In this document: one piece after another, positions 25,889-34,875 of the stretch | Layout of the letters: every line of letters starts with the position of its first letter | Numbering within the stretch: position 1 is the stretch's first letter | DNA from: Paraburkholderia madseniana | GTDB lineage: Bacteria; Pseudomonadota; Gammaproteobacteria; Burkholderiales; Burkholderiaceae | DNA length: 64,000 bases | NCBI RefSeq assembly: GCF_009690905.1 | Contig: NZ_VOSW01000022.1 | Location: 1 to 64,000, forward strand | Direction of reading: 5' to 3' | Notes under the pieces: generated by a model | What the model was told of the DNA's origin: nothing | Seen by the model: only the letters and a program-made list of their open reading frames with translations | Database searches by the model: none | Position numbers and translations under genes: made by a program

Positions 25889-26224
25889 ATGAATACCCGT
25901 TATCTCGCACTTGCCGTTGCCGCCGCCATCGCCTTCCCTGTCGCTGGCTACGCTCAGGAATCCTCGACTGTCACGCGTGCACAGGTGCGCGCGGAACTCG
26001 TCCAACTGGAAAGCGTGGGCTACCAGCCCGGCCGAGCCAATGATCCGCATTACCCAGCCGACATTCAGGCAGCCGAAGCAGCAGTGGCCTCGCAGAAGGG
26101 CGCCGAGTCGAACGTCGCCAGCGGCGTGGGCGGAGTGCGCAGCGGTTCGTCCGATTCGGGCAATCGCGTCGCTGCGGCAGCCCTCGCGAATGCACCGTTC
26201 AACTCGCTTTACGCACATCGTTGA
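25889..26224 (+). CDS. DUF4148 domain-containing exported protein
   Basis: A 111-residue protein with signal peptide MNTRYLALAVAAAIAFPVAGYAQ (cleavage after about residue 22) and the DUF4148 core: RAQVRAELVQLESVGYQPG followed by HYPADIQAAEAAV. The family is abundant and almost confined to Burkholderiales, and its function is unknown. AAAGGAG precedes the ATG. It is followed by the serine-hydrolase gene after 50 bases, possibly as one transcript. Confidence 0.93.
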   Translation: MNTRYLALAVAAAIAFPVAGYAQESSTVTRAQVRAELVQLESVGYQPGRANDPHYPADIQAAEAAVASQKGAESNVASGVGGVRSGSSDSGNRVAAAALANAPFNSLYAHR

Positions 26225-26274
26225 TTGGCGTGTCACACCAATCATTGTTCATTCCATTTTCCAAGGAGTAGGAG

Positions 26275-27588
26275 ATGACCGTTCAACTCACCCGCCGTGA
26301 CCTGTTGAAGCGGGCATCCGGTCTCCTGGCGGTCGCCGCAGTGGGCGGATTGACCAGCATCGGAACGGAGGCCGCGGAGGGTCATCAGGAGCGTCATCGT
26401 GTTCTCGTCCGCAACCCAGCCTTTGCCTCGATTGACCTTTCCCTGCGGCAGGCCGTCGACAACGGCAGCGTGGCCGGCGTGGTGGCGATGGGCGCCACGC
26501 AGCGCGGGCTCGTCTACGAGGGCGCATCGGGCCATGCCAATCCCCAGACGGGTACGGCGATGACGCCCGACACGGTGTTCTGGCTGCTATCGATGACCAA
26601 GGCGATCACTGCGACCGCCTGTATGCAACTCATCGAGCAGGGCAGGCTCTCACTCGATCAACCCGCGGGCGACATTCTCCCGGAACTGAAGTCGCCGCAA
26701 GTGCTGGACGGTTTCGATGCGTCCGGACAGCCGAAACTGCGTCCTGCACGCAACACGATTACCGTGCGTCATCTGCTGACTCACACGTCCGGCTTCACGT
26801 ACAGCATCTGGAGCGAAAACATGAGCCGGTACGAGAAGGTGACCGGCATGCCGGATATTGGCTACTCGATGAACGGCGCGTTCAAGGCGCCGTTGGAGTT
26901 CGAGCCTGGCGAGCGCTGGCAGTACGGCATTGGGATGGACTGGGTGGGCAAGCTAGTTGAGGCAGTCACCGATCAATCGCTGGAGGTTTATTTCCGCGAG
27001 CACATCTTCGCGCCGCTCGGCATGAGCAATTCGGGATTTCTGATCAGCGGCGCGCAGAAGCAACGCGTGGCGACCATGCACAACCGGCAACCCGATGGAT
27101 CGCTCAAGCCCGCTCCGTTCGAGATCAACCAGCGGCCCGAGTTCTTTATGGGCGGCGGCGGGGCATTCAGCACGCCGCGCGATTACATGGCGCTCCTGCA
27201 GATGCTGGTGAACGGCGGGACGTACCGCGGCGAGCGGGTCCTGCGCGCCGACACCGTTGCGACGATGTTCCAGAATCACATCGGAGATCTTCAGGTAACC
27301 GAAATGAAGACGGCACAGCCGGCGTGGTCGAACAGCTTCGATCAATTCCCTGGGATGCCGCACAAGTGGGGGCTTTCCTTCGACATCAACACGCAGCCGG
27401 GTCCGCATGGCCGCAGCGCGGGCAGCATCAGCTGGGCGGGACTGCTGAACAGCTATTTCTGGGTCGATCCTGTCAGGAAGGTGACCGGCACGCTGTTCAC
27501 GCAGATCCTGCCGTTCTATGACTCTCGCGTGGTGGATCTGTATGGACAGTTCGAGCAGGGGGTGTATCACGGCTTGCAACACGCCTGA
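26275..27588 (+). CDS. Serine hydrolase, beta-lactamase class C / EstB-like esterase
   Basis: A 437-residue exported enzyme. The N-terminus has a twin-arginine signal (TRRDLLKRAS then a hydrophobic core), implying export of the folded protein. The catalytic Ser-x-x-Lys is SMTK at residues 106-109, the Tyr lies in WQYGIGMD near 217, and a third-motif region reads HGRSAGSISWAG. This layout matches carboxylesterases and D-aminopeptidase-like proteins more than true AmpC, so esterase activity is the likelier role. It is followed by an NmrA-like gene and an aldo/keto reductase on the same strand. Confidence 0.9.
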   Translation: MTVQLTRRDLLKRASGLLAVAAVGGLTSIGTEAAEGHQERHRVLVRNPAFASIDLSLRQAVDNGSVAGVVAMGATQRGLVYEGASGHANPQTGTAMTPDTVFWLLSMTKAITATACMQLIEQGRLSLDQPAGDILPELKSPQVLDGFDASGQPKLRPARNTITVRHLLTHTSGFTYSIWSENMSRYEKVTGMPDIGYSMNGAFKAPLEFEPGERWQYGIGMDWVGKLVEAVTDQSLEVYFREHIFAPLGMSNSGFLISGAQKQRVATMHNRQPDGSLKPAPFEINQRPEFFMGGGGAFSTPRDYMALLQMLVNGGTYRGERVLRADTVATMFQNHIGDLQVTEMKTAQPAWSNSFDQFPGMPHKWGLSFDINTQPGPHGRSAGSISWAGLLNSYFWVDPVRKVTGTLFTQILPFYDSRVVDLYGQFEQGVYHGLQHA

Positions 27589-27644
27589 GCACCGGTCAGT
27601 GATCGGCACTTGGGACATATCTATTTACGCAAGGAGAAACTGCA

Positions 27645-28511
27645 ATGTATGCAATCACAGGGATAACAGGAAAGGTCGGCGGTGCGGTGGCGCGCACGTT
27701 GCTCGCAGCGGGCCAGTCCGTACGCGCGGTGGTACGCGATGCCGCTCGGGCACGTTCGTGGGCCGAGCGCGGATGTGAAGTGGTGACTGCCGACATGGAC
27801 GACGAGACATCGCTGACCGCCGCTTTCGAGGGCGCGCAAGGCGTCTTCATTCTGCCGCCGTCCGATTTCGATCCATCGCCGGGGTTTCCCGAGGCACGTG
27901 CTGTCATTGACGCTGTGCGCGGGGCGCTTCAGTCCGCGGCGCCTGGCAAGGTGGTCTGCCTGTCGACAATCGGCGCGCAAGCCACTGAAATCAATCTGCT
28001 CACGCAACGTACGCTGATGGAGCAGGCGCTTCAGGATTTGCCGATGCCGGTGACATTCCTGCGTCCCGGCTGGTTCATGGAAAACGCCGCGTGGGACGTG
28101 GCGCCTGCCCGCGACACCGGGGTGATCCCCAGCTTTCTGCAGCCGCTCGACAAGGCGGTGCCGATGGTCGCGACCGCGGACGTGGGGCGCGTCGCCGCGC
28201 TACTGCTTCAACAAACCTGGCTCGGCGTGCGTGTCGTTGAGCTGGAGGGGCCGCACCGTGTGAGCCCGAACGATCTGGCCGCGGCATTTGCCCAGGTGCT
28301 CGGTCGTCCGGTTCGTGCGGAGGTGGTGTTGCGTGAGACATGGGGCGAGCTGTTCCGGTCCCAGGGTACGACGGACCCGTTGCCGCGCATGCGCATGCTC
28401 GACGGCTTCAATGAAGGCTTCATCGCCTTCGAAGGCAATGAAGCCGACATCGTCAAGGGCGAGGTGGAACTGGAAACCGTTCTACGAAGCCTCGTCTCGC
28501 AGGCGGGCTAA
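27645..28511 (+). CDS. NmrA-like NAD(P)-binding protein
   Basis: A 288-residue atypical SDR starting MYAITGITGKVGGAVART, with a glycine motif of GxxGxxG type. It has no YxxxK catalytic pair, as in NmrA/QorB-like redox sensors and quinone reductases. FLRPGWFMENAAWDV and VATADVGRVAALLL are familiar family segments. It lies 57 bases after the esterase gene. It may sense NADP(H) ratio or reduce quinones. Confidence 0.88.
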   Translation: MYAITGITGKVGGAVARTLLAAGQSVRAVVRDAARARSWAERGCEVVTADMDDETSLTAAFEGAQGVFILPPSDFDPSPGFPEARAVIDAVRGALQSAAPGKVVCLSTIGAQATEINLLTQRTLMEQALQDLPMPVTFLRPGWFMENAAWDVAPARDTGVIPSFLQPLDKAVPMVATADVGRVAALLLQQTWLGVRVVELEGPHRVSPNDLAAAFAQVLGRPVRAEVVLRETWGELFRSQGTTDPLPRMRMLDGFNEGFIAFEGNEADIVKGEVELETVLRSLVSQAG

Positions 28512-28603
28512 CGCGGACGCACCCGGTGACGCGTGCAGGATGCCGCGTCGCCGGGTGCTTTCCGTTCATCGTTCAGCAAGGGATTCATATCAAGGGGTTC
28601 GCT

Positions 28604-29626
28604 ATGGAATACAGCACACTCGGCAGGTCAGGCCTGCGCATTTCCCGTCTTTGTCTTGGCGCCATGACCTTTGGTGCCGGTACCGGAATCTGGGGCGAAA
28701 TTGCCGGCCTTGACCGCGGCCAGGCCACCCGGCTTGTCGCGATGGCAGTCGAGCGCGGTATCAACCTGATCGATACGGCTGACGCCTATTCGCAAGGGCA
28801 CTCTGAAACGGTCGTCGGTCAGGTATTGGCTGACCTCGGACTCGACGAATCGCGCATGCTGGTCGCAACCAAAGTTCGGCTGCGCACAGGAGCTGGCCAC
28901 AACGACGTCGGACTCGGCCGCTCGCACATCATGCGCTCGGTGGAGACGAGTCTTCGGCGTATCGGTCGGGACCATATCGACCTTTTTCAGTTGCACGACC
29001 GTGACGCACTCGTGCCGCTCGAAGAAACGCTTCGCGCGCTGGATGATCTTGTTACGCAGGGGAAGGTGAGGCATATCGGCGTGTGCAATTTCAGCGCGGG
29101 CGATCTGGAACGTGCGCAGGGAATTGCCAACTGTACGCATGGAGCCCGCATCGTGAGCAATCAGGTTCACTATGCGCTGACGAGCCGCGACGTCGAGTAT
29201 GAGATCGCACCAGTGGCAAAGGCGAATGATGTTGCGCTTCTGGTGTGGAGTCCGCTCGCGGGCGGGTACCTGAGCGGTAAGTACACGCAGGGAAGCAGCG
29301 GCGAAACCGGGCGTCGAACCGCGTTGAATTTTCCGCCGATCGATCCCGCGATGGCGGATGCTGTCGTGCACGTATTGCGCGACATCGCTTCGGAATTGAA
29401 CGCGTCGCCCGCTCAGGTGGCATTGGCCTGGATTCTGGCGCGCCGTGAAGTCTGTTCCGTCATCGTAGGCGCACGCACAACCGACCAACTGAGCGCTAAC
29501 CTCGACGCTGAGCACACTACGTTGAACGCAGCGCAGACCGAGCGCCTGAATCAGGTTTCGCAGCCGCATCTGCCATATCCGTACTGGATGCAGCAGTTCC
29601 ATGACAAGGATCGAGTGGTGGTCTGA
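28604..29626 (+). CDS. Aldo/keto reductase
   Basis: A 340-residue TIM-barrel oxidoreductase, start at ATG 28604 with AAGGGG upstream. The active-site set is LIDTADAYSQG (Asp, Tyr), VATKVR (Lys) and LFQLHDRD (His). SPLAGGYLSGKY and the C-terminal ILARREVCSVIVGART bind NADP(H). It is the last of a run of plus-strand genes and convergent with an AraC gene. The physiological aldehyde or ketone is not predictable. Confidence 0.92.
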   Translation: MEYSTLGRSGLRISRLCLGAMTFGAGTGIWGEIAGLDRGQATRLVAMAVERGINLIDTADAYSQGHSETVVGQVLADLGLDESRMLVATKVRLRTGAGHNDVGLGRSHIMRSVETSLRRIGRDHIDLFQLHDRDALVPLEETLRALDDLVTQGKVRHIGVCNFSAGDLERAQGIANCTHGARIVSNQVHYALTSRDVEYEIAPVAKANDVALLVWSPLAGGYLSGKYTQGSSGETGRRTALNFPPIDPAMADAVVHVLRDIASELNASPAQVALAWILARREVCSVIVGARTTDQLSANLDAEHTTLNAAQTERLNQVSQPHLPYPYWMQQFHDKDRVVV

Positions 29627-29717
29627 TTGCTTGAGCAGCGGCCATGCCGTCACGCCATCGTCAACTGCAACGTGACCGTGGGCCGAAGGCGTGCGCTGGT
29701 AGCGATGAGTTTCAGCG

Positions 29718-30677
29718 TCACGCCTCGAGATTTCCGCCGGACGAGCGCCAACGCGCCGGTGAAACCCCGATATGACGCTTGAAGACGCGTTGAAACGCGG
29801 CAGTCGATTGATAGCCCACCGCCTCGCCGATCTCGGCGATCGGCGCGGCGGTATGCAACAGCATTCGGCCCGCGATGGTCATTCGAACCTCAGTCAGCAC
29901 GTCGGAAGCCGAGCGACCGATGGCTTCCTGAAACTGACGGATGAATGTTGCTCGGGACATATTGCAGAGCCCCGATAACTGATCCAGGGTCCAGGGCTCA
30001 CCTGGCGTCTCGAACATTGCGGATATCGCAGGTTGCAAACGAGGCCGCCTCGAGAGCGCGAGCAAACCATGCGGCGGCTGAGTACCTTCAGTGGCGAAAC
30101 GCAACGTCAGTGCGAACAGCGCCGCCGACAGGTGATTGACGAACATCTCGCTGCCGGGGCCGGGATCGTTGGCCTCCTCATGCATCAGTTCGATCAGTTG
30201 TCTCAGACGAGTGCGGACAATGGATCGTGCGGAACCTTCGACGTCGCCACCTGGTTCGGGCAATGCGCTATGTACGACCAGGCGGCCGGGCAGATGGTCG
30301 CGCAATAGTCTGTCTGGAACTGCGCCGAGCAGAAACCGTCCGCATAGGAAGTCAGCCTTTTCGCCTTTCCCATCGTTCTCAAAGACGATCAGCGAGGCCT
30401 GTCGACTTTTTGTTTCGGGCCTCGCGGTCTCCCCGCTACCGTCATGAATAAGGTGTGCGTTGCCCGCTGGAAACAGAATGATGTCGCCCGCTGTCAGCCG
30501 TTCGGGCGGCCCGTTAACGTCTTCGAGAACGGCATGACCGGACAGCAGCACGTGGTAGGGAATTTCTCGCACGCCGGAGACAGCCTGATCGATTTTCCAC
30601 GGCGCGCCGAAAAGACAGCGCAACTCCAGCCGCCCCGTGACGGGTATCAGTGAAAGCAGTCGACTTAGCAGATCCAT
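29718..30677 (-). CDS. AraC-family regulator with N-terminal cupin domain
   Basis: A 319-residue protein started at ATG 30677 (MDLLSRLLSLIPVTGRLELRCLFG), the usual opening of the cupin_6 AraC group. The sensor covers about residues 1-190 and the two helix-turn-helix units about 215-310 (WTLDQLSGLCNMSRATFIRQFQ and VGYQSTAAFQRVFKRHIG). It is divergent from the AhpD-like gene at 30926, the usual partner type for this group and its probable target. Confidence 0.9.
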   Translation of the reverse strand: MDLLSRLLSLIPVTGRLELRCLFGAPWKIDQAVSGVREIPYHVLLSGHAVLEDVNGPPERLTAGDIILFPAGNAHLIHDGSGETARPETKSRQASLIVFENDGKGEKADFLCGRFLLGAVPDRLLRDHLPGRLVVHSALPEPGGDVEGSARSIVRTRLRQLIELMHEEANDPGPGSEMFVNHLSAALFALTLRFATEGTQPPHGLLALSRRPRLQPAISAMFETPGEPWTLDQLSGLCNMSRATFIRQFQEAIGRSASDVLTEVRMTIAGRMLLHTAAPIAEIGEAVGYQSTAAFQRVFKRHIGVSPARWRSSGGNLEA

Positions 30678-30925
30678 GTGAACCGGGTGAGCATGTTTTC
30701 GCGTTGTTCGGGAATCGGCATCAAGGCACGCAACGTGGCGCATCGGCGCAAACAATGACGCCGGATTCTAGCTGGTCGCTTCGTCCGGCGCTGCCCGACG
30801 GACGCCGTCGCACTGAGCGGATGATGTGATACTTTTGAGCATAATAATGACAATTTTTAGTATCGTAAAGATCATTCGCTGGACCTAAAGTGGAGGCTCC
30901 TAACCACCACTGAAGGAGTTCCATC

Positions 30926-31465
30926 ATGAGCCGCATCACTGTCCCCGCTATTGCCACCGCCACCGGCGCCACTGCTGAGGTCTACGCCCAGGTCAAGAAG
31001 ATTGCTGGCGGCACCGTACCTAACCTCTTCGCTGCTGTTGGTCACGTGGCCCCGGCGACGCTCTCCACCGTGCTGGCTGCCGAAGGCGTGCTCGCATCGG
31101 GGAGCCTGAGCAAACAGGATCTGGAAACTATCAAGGTGCTGGTCAGCGAACAGACCGGCTGTGACTACTGTGTAGCTGCACACGTGATGCTGGGCAAGAT
31201 GACGGGCCTCTCGACGGAGGCGCTCAAACAGATTCGCGCCGGACAGGCCACCGGCGATGCCAAGCGCGATGCGCTCGTGCACTTCGTGCTGAATTTGCAG
31301 AAGACGAGCGGCACGATCAGCGAGAACGAATTCGCCGCCATTCGCGCGGCCGGCTATACCGAGACGCAACTCGCTGAGATTTCGTTGGCCGTTGCCATGA
31401 CGATCTTCACCAATACATTCAACCGTATCAACGATACCGACGTCGATTTCCCGCCGGTCAAGTAA
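30926..31465 (+). CDS. Carboxymuconolactone decarboxylase / AhpD-like protein
   Basis: A 179-residue helical protein with the AhpD motif: Glu75, Cys79, Cys82 and His86 in SEQTGCDYCVAAH. Such redox-active CxxC proteins reduce peroxides or partner with peroxiredoxins, while true decarboxylases lack the cysteines. The start has a GAAGGAG site. Control by the divergent cupin-AraC gene is likely, which suggests an oxidative or electrophile stress role. Confidence 0.9.
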   Translation: MSRITVPAIATATGATAEVYAQVKKIAGGTVPNLFAAVGHVAPATLSTVLAAEGVLASGSLSKQDLETIKVLVSEQTGCDYCVAAHVMLGKMTGLSTEALKQIRAGQATGDAKRDALVHFVLNLQKTSGTISENEFAAIRAAGYTETQLAEISLAVAMTIFTNTFNRINDTDVDFPPVK

Positions 31466-31706
31466 CGGCAACATCGCGGAGCGTGTCGCCACACGATGGT
31501 GACGCGCTCGCCCTATCAAACGCTTCGCGACGCGGTGATTTCGCATCTGACTTATGCCGAAGGGCTTGGGCCGTTGTTGTCGGACGTGCCGGCTCGGGTA
31601 GCGGGATCAGATTTGAACAGACCTGAAACACGTCCCCAAGGAATTACCCTGGACGCAGTCAAACCGCTTGACATCCTGAATTTGGCTTCATAAATTCGCT
31701 TCGACT

Positions 31707-31772
31707 GAGCCGTCATTGTTTCTGGCGGCTCCACGGCAACGATGCCGTGCTACATATGAAAGGCTATGCAGC
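31707..31772 (+). promoter_or_regulatory. Candidate ANTAR-responsive leader hairpins
   Basis: Stem-loop A (31707-31731) has 9 bp (one G-U) closing a T-rich loop. Stem-loop B (31732-31749) is a perfect 6-bp stem, CACGGC with GCCGTG, around the six-base loop AACGAT. Its A at position 1 and G at position 4 match the rule described for ANTAR-protein RNA targets. A third weak stem (31749-31772, 7 of 8 pairs) overlaps the first bases of the terminator stem. An AmiR-like ANTAR protein is encoded at the end of the same operon. Confidence 0.55.
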
Positions 31773-31810
31773 CCCCGAACTTGCGTCCAACGCTGGTTCG
31801 GGGGCTTTTT
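31771..31810 (+). terminator. Leader terminator (attenuator) just before the nitrilase start
   Basis: GCCCCCGAAC and GTTCGGGGGC form a 10-bp perfect stem with a 15-base loop, followed by TTTTT. It ends only 16 bases before the start codon, so transcription must read through it to express the operon. This is the layout of antitermination control, not of a simple gene end. Confidence 0.8.
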
Positions 31811-31826
31811 GCTTTTGGGAGAAGAA

Positions 31827-32723
31827 ATGATGACGTTGCAGTACAACCCCGCGGAACATGGGGTCGCAGACCTGGTGGTCGCATGCGTTCAGATGGAACC
31901 TCATGTCGGCCGGAAGCACGACAACGTGGCGCAATGCATCCGGCACATCGAAGCTGCGGCGCATCACGGCGCGTCTCTGGTGGTGTTGCCGGAGCTGGCC
32001 AATAGCGGCTATGTGTTCAACGATCGTGACGAGGCATTCGCGCTGGCCGAAACGTTGCCGGAAGGGGAGACCGCGCAGTTGCTTGCCGAAACGACGCAGC
32101 GCCTTGGCATTCATGTCGTGATGGGTATTGCCGAGCGGGCGGGCAAGCAACTCTACAACTCAGCGATCCTGACTGGCCCGACGGGTCACATCGGCGTCTA
32201 TCGCAAGCTGCATCTCTGGAATGACGAACATCGCTTCTTCGAACCGGGCGATCGTGGCGTTCCGGTGTTCGACACGCCGCTGGGACGAATCGCCATCGCC
32301 ATCTGCTACGACGGCTGGTTTCCCGAGACATACCGGCTTGCCGCGATGCAAGGTGCGGACATCGTTTGCGTGCCGACCAACTGGGTGCCGATGCCGGCGC
32401 AACCGGACGATCGGCCCGCCATGGCCACGACGCTCACCATGGCGGCCGCGCACAGCAACGGCGTGGTGATCGCATGTGCAAACCGCATCGGCATGGAGCG
32501 TGGTCAACCGTTCGTCGGCCAGAGCCTGATTGTGGGCGGCAACGGATGGCCGGTCGCGGGTCCGGCCAGTGTCGATCGCGAAGAAATCCTGTACGCCGCA
32601 ATCGATCTGACGCGCACTCGTTCGGAACGCACGCTGAACGCCTTCAATCACGTGCTGAGCGATCGGCGCGCGGACGTGTACGACCCGATGCTGGGCACCG
32701 GCTGGCCGACTTCACGCGCATGA
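31827..32723 (+). CDS. Nitrilase-superfamily carbon-nitrogen hydrolase
   Basis: A 298-residue enzyme with the complete Glu-Lys-Cys triad in VVLPELANSG, YRKLHLW and AICYDGWFPE. Length and motifs fit aliphatic amidases, nitrilases or carbamoyl hydrolases of branch 5-13 type; the substrate is not set by sequence alone. The start is the ATG at 31827 (or 31830) after GGGAGAAG. It is the first gene after the leader terminator and leads the operon containing the ABC transporter, a signature amidase and AmiC/AmiR-like regulators. The likely job is hydrolysis of an imported nitrile or amide. Confidence 0.9.
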   Translation: MMTLQYNPAEHGVADLVVACVQMEPHVGRKHDNVAQCIRHIEAAAHHGASLVVLPELANSGYVFNDRDEAFALAETLPEGETAQLLAETTQRLGIHVVMGIAERAGKQLYNSAILTGPTGHIGVYRKLHLWNDEHRFFEPGDRGVPVFDTPLGRIAIAICYDGWFPETYRLAAMQGADIVCVPTNWVPMPAQPDDRPAMATTLTMAAAHSNGVVIACANRIGMERGQPFVGQSLIVGGNGWPVAGPASVDREEILYAAIDLTRTRSERTLNAFNHVLSDRRADVYDPMLGTGWPTSRA

Positions 32724-32788
32724 GGCATCCGATAGCACACCCGTACGAAACACAAGAATTTCATTCGACCACTGTGAGGAAAAAATCC

Positions 32789-33955
32789 ATGACTCCGTTC
32801 AACAGACAAATCCTTGGCGCCGCCGCGGCGCTCGTCGCGGCTTGCACCTGCATGAGTGCGCTCGCTGCCGATCCGATCAGGATCGGCGTAGCGGTGGGGT
32901 TGTCCGGCGCAAATAGCGTGGTCGCGCCGGCCGTCGTGCAGTCGTCGCAACTCGCTGTCGACGAAATCAACGCAGCGGGCGGGATCATGGGCCGCCAGGT
33001 GCAGCTCGACATCACCGACGACGCATCCGGTGCAGTCGGCGCGCAGAAAGCGTACGACACGCTCGTGTTCCAGAAGAACGTCGACGCGATCATTTCCATG
33101 GAAACGAGCGCTGCGCGTAACGCGGCGCTGCCGATCGTGGCGCGCGGCAAGAAGCCCTTCGTGTACACGTCGTTTTACGAGGGCCGTTCGTGCAGTCCGT
33201 GGATGTACGTCAACGGCTGGGTGCCTGAGCAGCAGGTCGCGCCGGTGGTCGATTACTTCGCGAAGAGCAAGGGCGCCAAGACCTTCTATCTGGTCGGCAA
33301 CGACTACGTTTTTGGCCGCGGTATGCTTGGATTCACCAGGAAATACATCGAGGAGCACGGCGGCAAGGTAGTCGGCGAGGAGTACTTGCCGATCGACGGC
33401 ACCGACTGGACACCGATTCTTTCCAAGATCCGTTCGGCTCATCCTGATGCGTTGATCAGCGCGACGGCCGGCGGCGCGCCTAACGTGTCGCTCGCCAAAC
33501 AGTTGAAGGGTTCCGGCATGACGCTGCCTTATGGCAACCTGGCGATCGACGAAGGCACGGCGAAGAGCATGGGCGACGTCGCCACGGGCATGTATATGTC
33601 GGGCTCCTACCTGACGGGCATCGATACGCCGGGCAACAAAAAATTTATTGCGGCCATGGACAAGAAATTCGGCAAGGATCTAAAGACCCCGAACGAGTTG
33701 TCCGAGCCGCAGTACGAAGCCTTCTTCCTGTACAAGGCCGCAGTCGAAAAAGCGGGCTCAACCGACACCGACAAGGTGATCAAGGCGCTGGGCCAGGTGT
33801 CGTTCGACGGACCGCGCGGACCGGTGGCCATGAACAGGAGCCGCCACACGCCTCTCGCCATGCGCCTGGGCCAGATACAGGCGGACGGCTCGATCAGGAT
33901 CTTGCAGACGTTCCCGAACGTGGATCCGGGCGCGCAGTGCCCGAATATCAAGTAG
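32789..33955 (+). CDS. ABC transporter substrate-binding protein (amide/urea/branched amino acid class)
   Basis: A 388-residue protein, start at ATG 32789 with GAGGAAAA upstream. Signal peptide 1-27 ends in SALAAD. The periplasmic type I fold reads IRIGVAVGLSGANSVVAPAV, DEINAAGGIMGRQVQL and YVFGRGMLGFTRKYIEEHGG. It is related to the AmiC-like sensor downstream (38804), but exported. It presumably captures the same ligand in the periplasm that AmiC senses inside the cell. Confidence 0.92.
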   Translation: MTPFNRQILGAAAALVAACTCMSALAADPIRIGVAVGLSGANSVVAPAVVQSSQLAVDEINAAGGIMGRQVQLDITDDASGAVGAQKAYDTLVFQKNVDAIISMETSAARNAALPIVARGKKPFVYTSFYEGRSCSPWMYVNGWVPEQQVAPVVDYFAKSKGAKTFYLVGNDYVFGRGMLGFTRKYIEEHGGKVVGEEYLPIDGTDWTPILSKIRSAHPDALISATAGGAPNVSLAKQLKGSGMTLPYGNLAIDEGTAKSMGDVATGMYMSGSYLTGIDTPGNKKFIAAMDKKFGKDLKTPNELSEPQYEAFFLYKAAVEKAGSTDTDKVIKALGQVSFDGPRGPVAMNRSRHTPLAMRLGQIQADGSIRILQTFPNVDPGAQCPNIK

Positions 33956-34041
33956 ACGTAGCTGGAAATACAGCATCCGCCTGATGCGCATTCGCAGGCG
34001 ACAAGCAGGCGACACGCAGGCGGATGCGACTGGAGAAGACA

Positions 34042-34875
34042 ATGGTTCTGGCACTCGATATTTTCACAACCGCGGCGGTGCTGTTCATCGTGACCGCAGG
34101 GTTAATGGTGATTTTCGGCGTGATGAAAATCGTCAACTTCGCCCACGGTGCGCTGCTGACAATCGGCGCATACGCGAGCTTCGTCGTGACGCAGCTCAAG
34201 CTGAGTCCGTGGCTCGGGCTGCCGCTCGCCGTCGTGGTGGGTACCGTCGTCGGCATGCTCGTCGAGCAGGTGATCGTGCGCCCACTCTACAAGCGTCCGC
34301 TCGACGCGATCCTTGCTACCTGGGGTCTGGGCATCGTGATTGGCCAGCTCATCGTGATGGCCTTCGGCCGCGAGGCGCAATTCGTGGAGACGCCGCTCAA
34401 AGGAGCCGTCACCATTGGTGGGACCGATTACTCGGCCTATCGTTTGCTGCTGATCCCGATCGCACTCGGTCTGTGCATTCTCATGACCGCGCTGCTCACG
34501 GGAACGCGCTTCGGCATCAAGACGCGCGCGGTGATCATGAACGAGGATCTGGCGCGAGGACTCGGCATTCATTCCGGCCGCATCCGTTTCATCACTTTCA
34601 GTCTGGGCGCAGCGCTCGGTTCGCTCGCCGGCACACTCATTACGCCGCTGTCGAGCGTCGACCCCGACATGGGACTGCCGTGGCTGGTGAGCGCGTTCAT
34701 GCTGGTCATGGTTTCAGGACACTCGATGCTCAGTCTGCTGGTGACGTGCCTCGTATTCGGCGCTTGCCAGGTGCTGGTCAGCACGTTCGTCAGTCCGGTG
34801 CTGGGCGGCTTGACTATCGCCGTGCTGGCGGCGCTCACGCTGCGTATTCGTCCGAAGGGGTTCTCTCATGGCTAA
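34042..34875 (+). CDS. ABC transporter permease (LivH/UrtB type)
   Basis: A 277-residue membrane protein, start at ATG 34042 with GGAGAA before it (ATG 34024 is less supported). About eight helices; the LivH motif GLMVIFGVMKIVNFAHGALLTIGAY lies near the N-terminus, with RALIMNEDLARGLGI-like coupling residues (RAVIMNEDLARGLGIHS) mid-protein. Its end overlaps the next gene by 8 bases, so the two are translationally coupled. Confidence 0.92.
   Translation: MVLALDIFTTAAVLFIVTAGLMVIFGVMKIVNFAHGALLTIGAYASFVVTQLKLSPWLGLPLAVVVGTVVGMLVEQVIVRPLYKRPLDAILATWGLGIVIGQLIVMAFGREAQFVETPLKGAVTIGGTDYSAYRLLLIPIALGLCILMTALLTGTRFGIKTRAVIMNEDLARGLGIHSGRIRFITFSLGAALGSLAGTLITPLSSVDPDMGLPWLVSAFMLVMVSGHSMLSLLVTCLVFGACQVLVSTFVSPVLGGLTIAVLAALTLRIRPKGFSHG

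Larger units (their letters stand above)
31466..31826 (+). other. Intergenic/leader region upstream of the nitrilase operon
   Basis: No credible protein gene. A strong hairpin stands at 31479-31509 (12-bp stem with two G-U pairs and a 7-base loop), 14 bases after the AhpD-like stop, probably ending that transcript. The second half is the structured leader of the nitrilase operon. A 65-codon frame at 31496-31693 has no ribosome site. Confidence 0.65.

Noticed and set aside
31496-31693. 65-codon frame before the nitrilase leader
   Set aside because: No ribosome site or family likeness. Its start lies within the hairpin after the AhpD-like gene.
31771-31810. Reading this hairpin as the terminator of the AhpD-like gene
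   Set aside because: It is 305 bases beyond that gene's stop and 16 bases before the nitrilase start, while a nearer hairpin stands at 31479-31509. Leader attenuation fits better.
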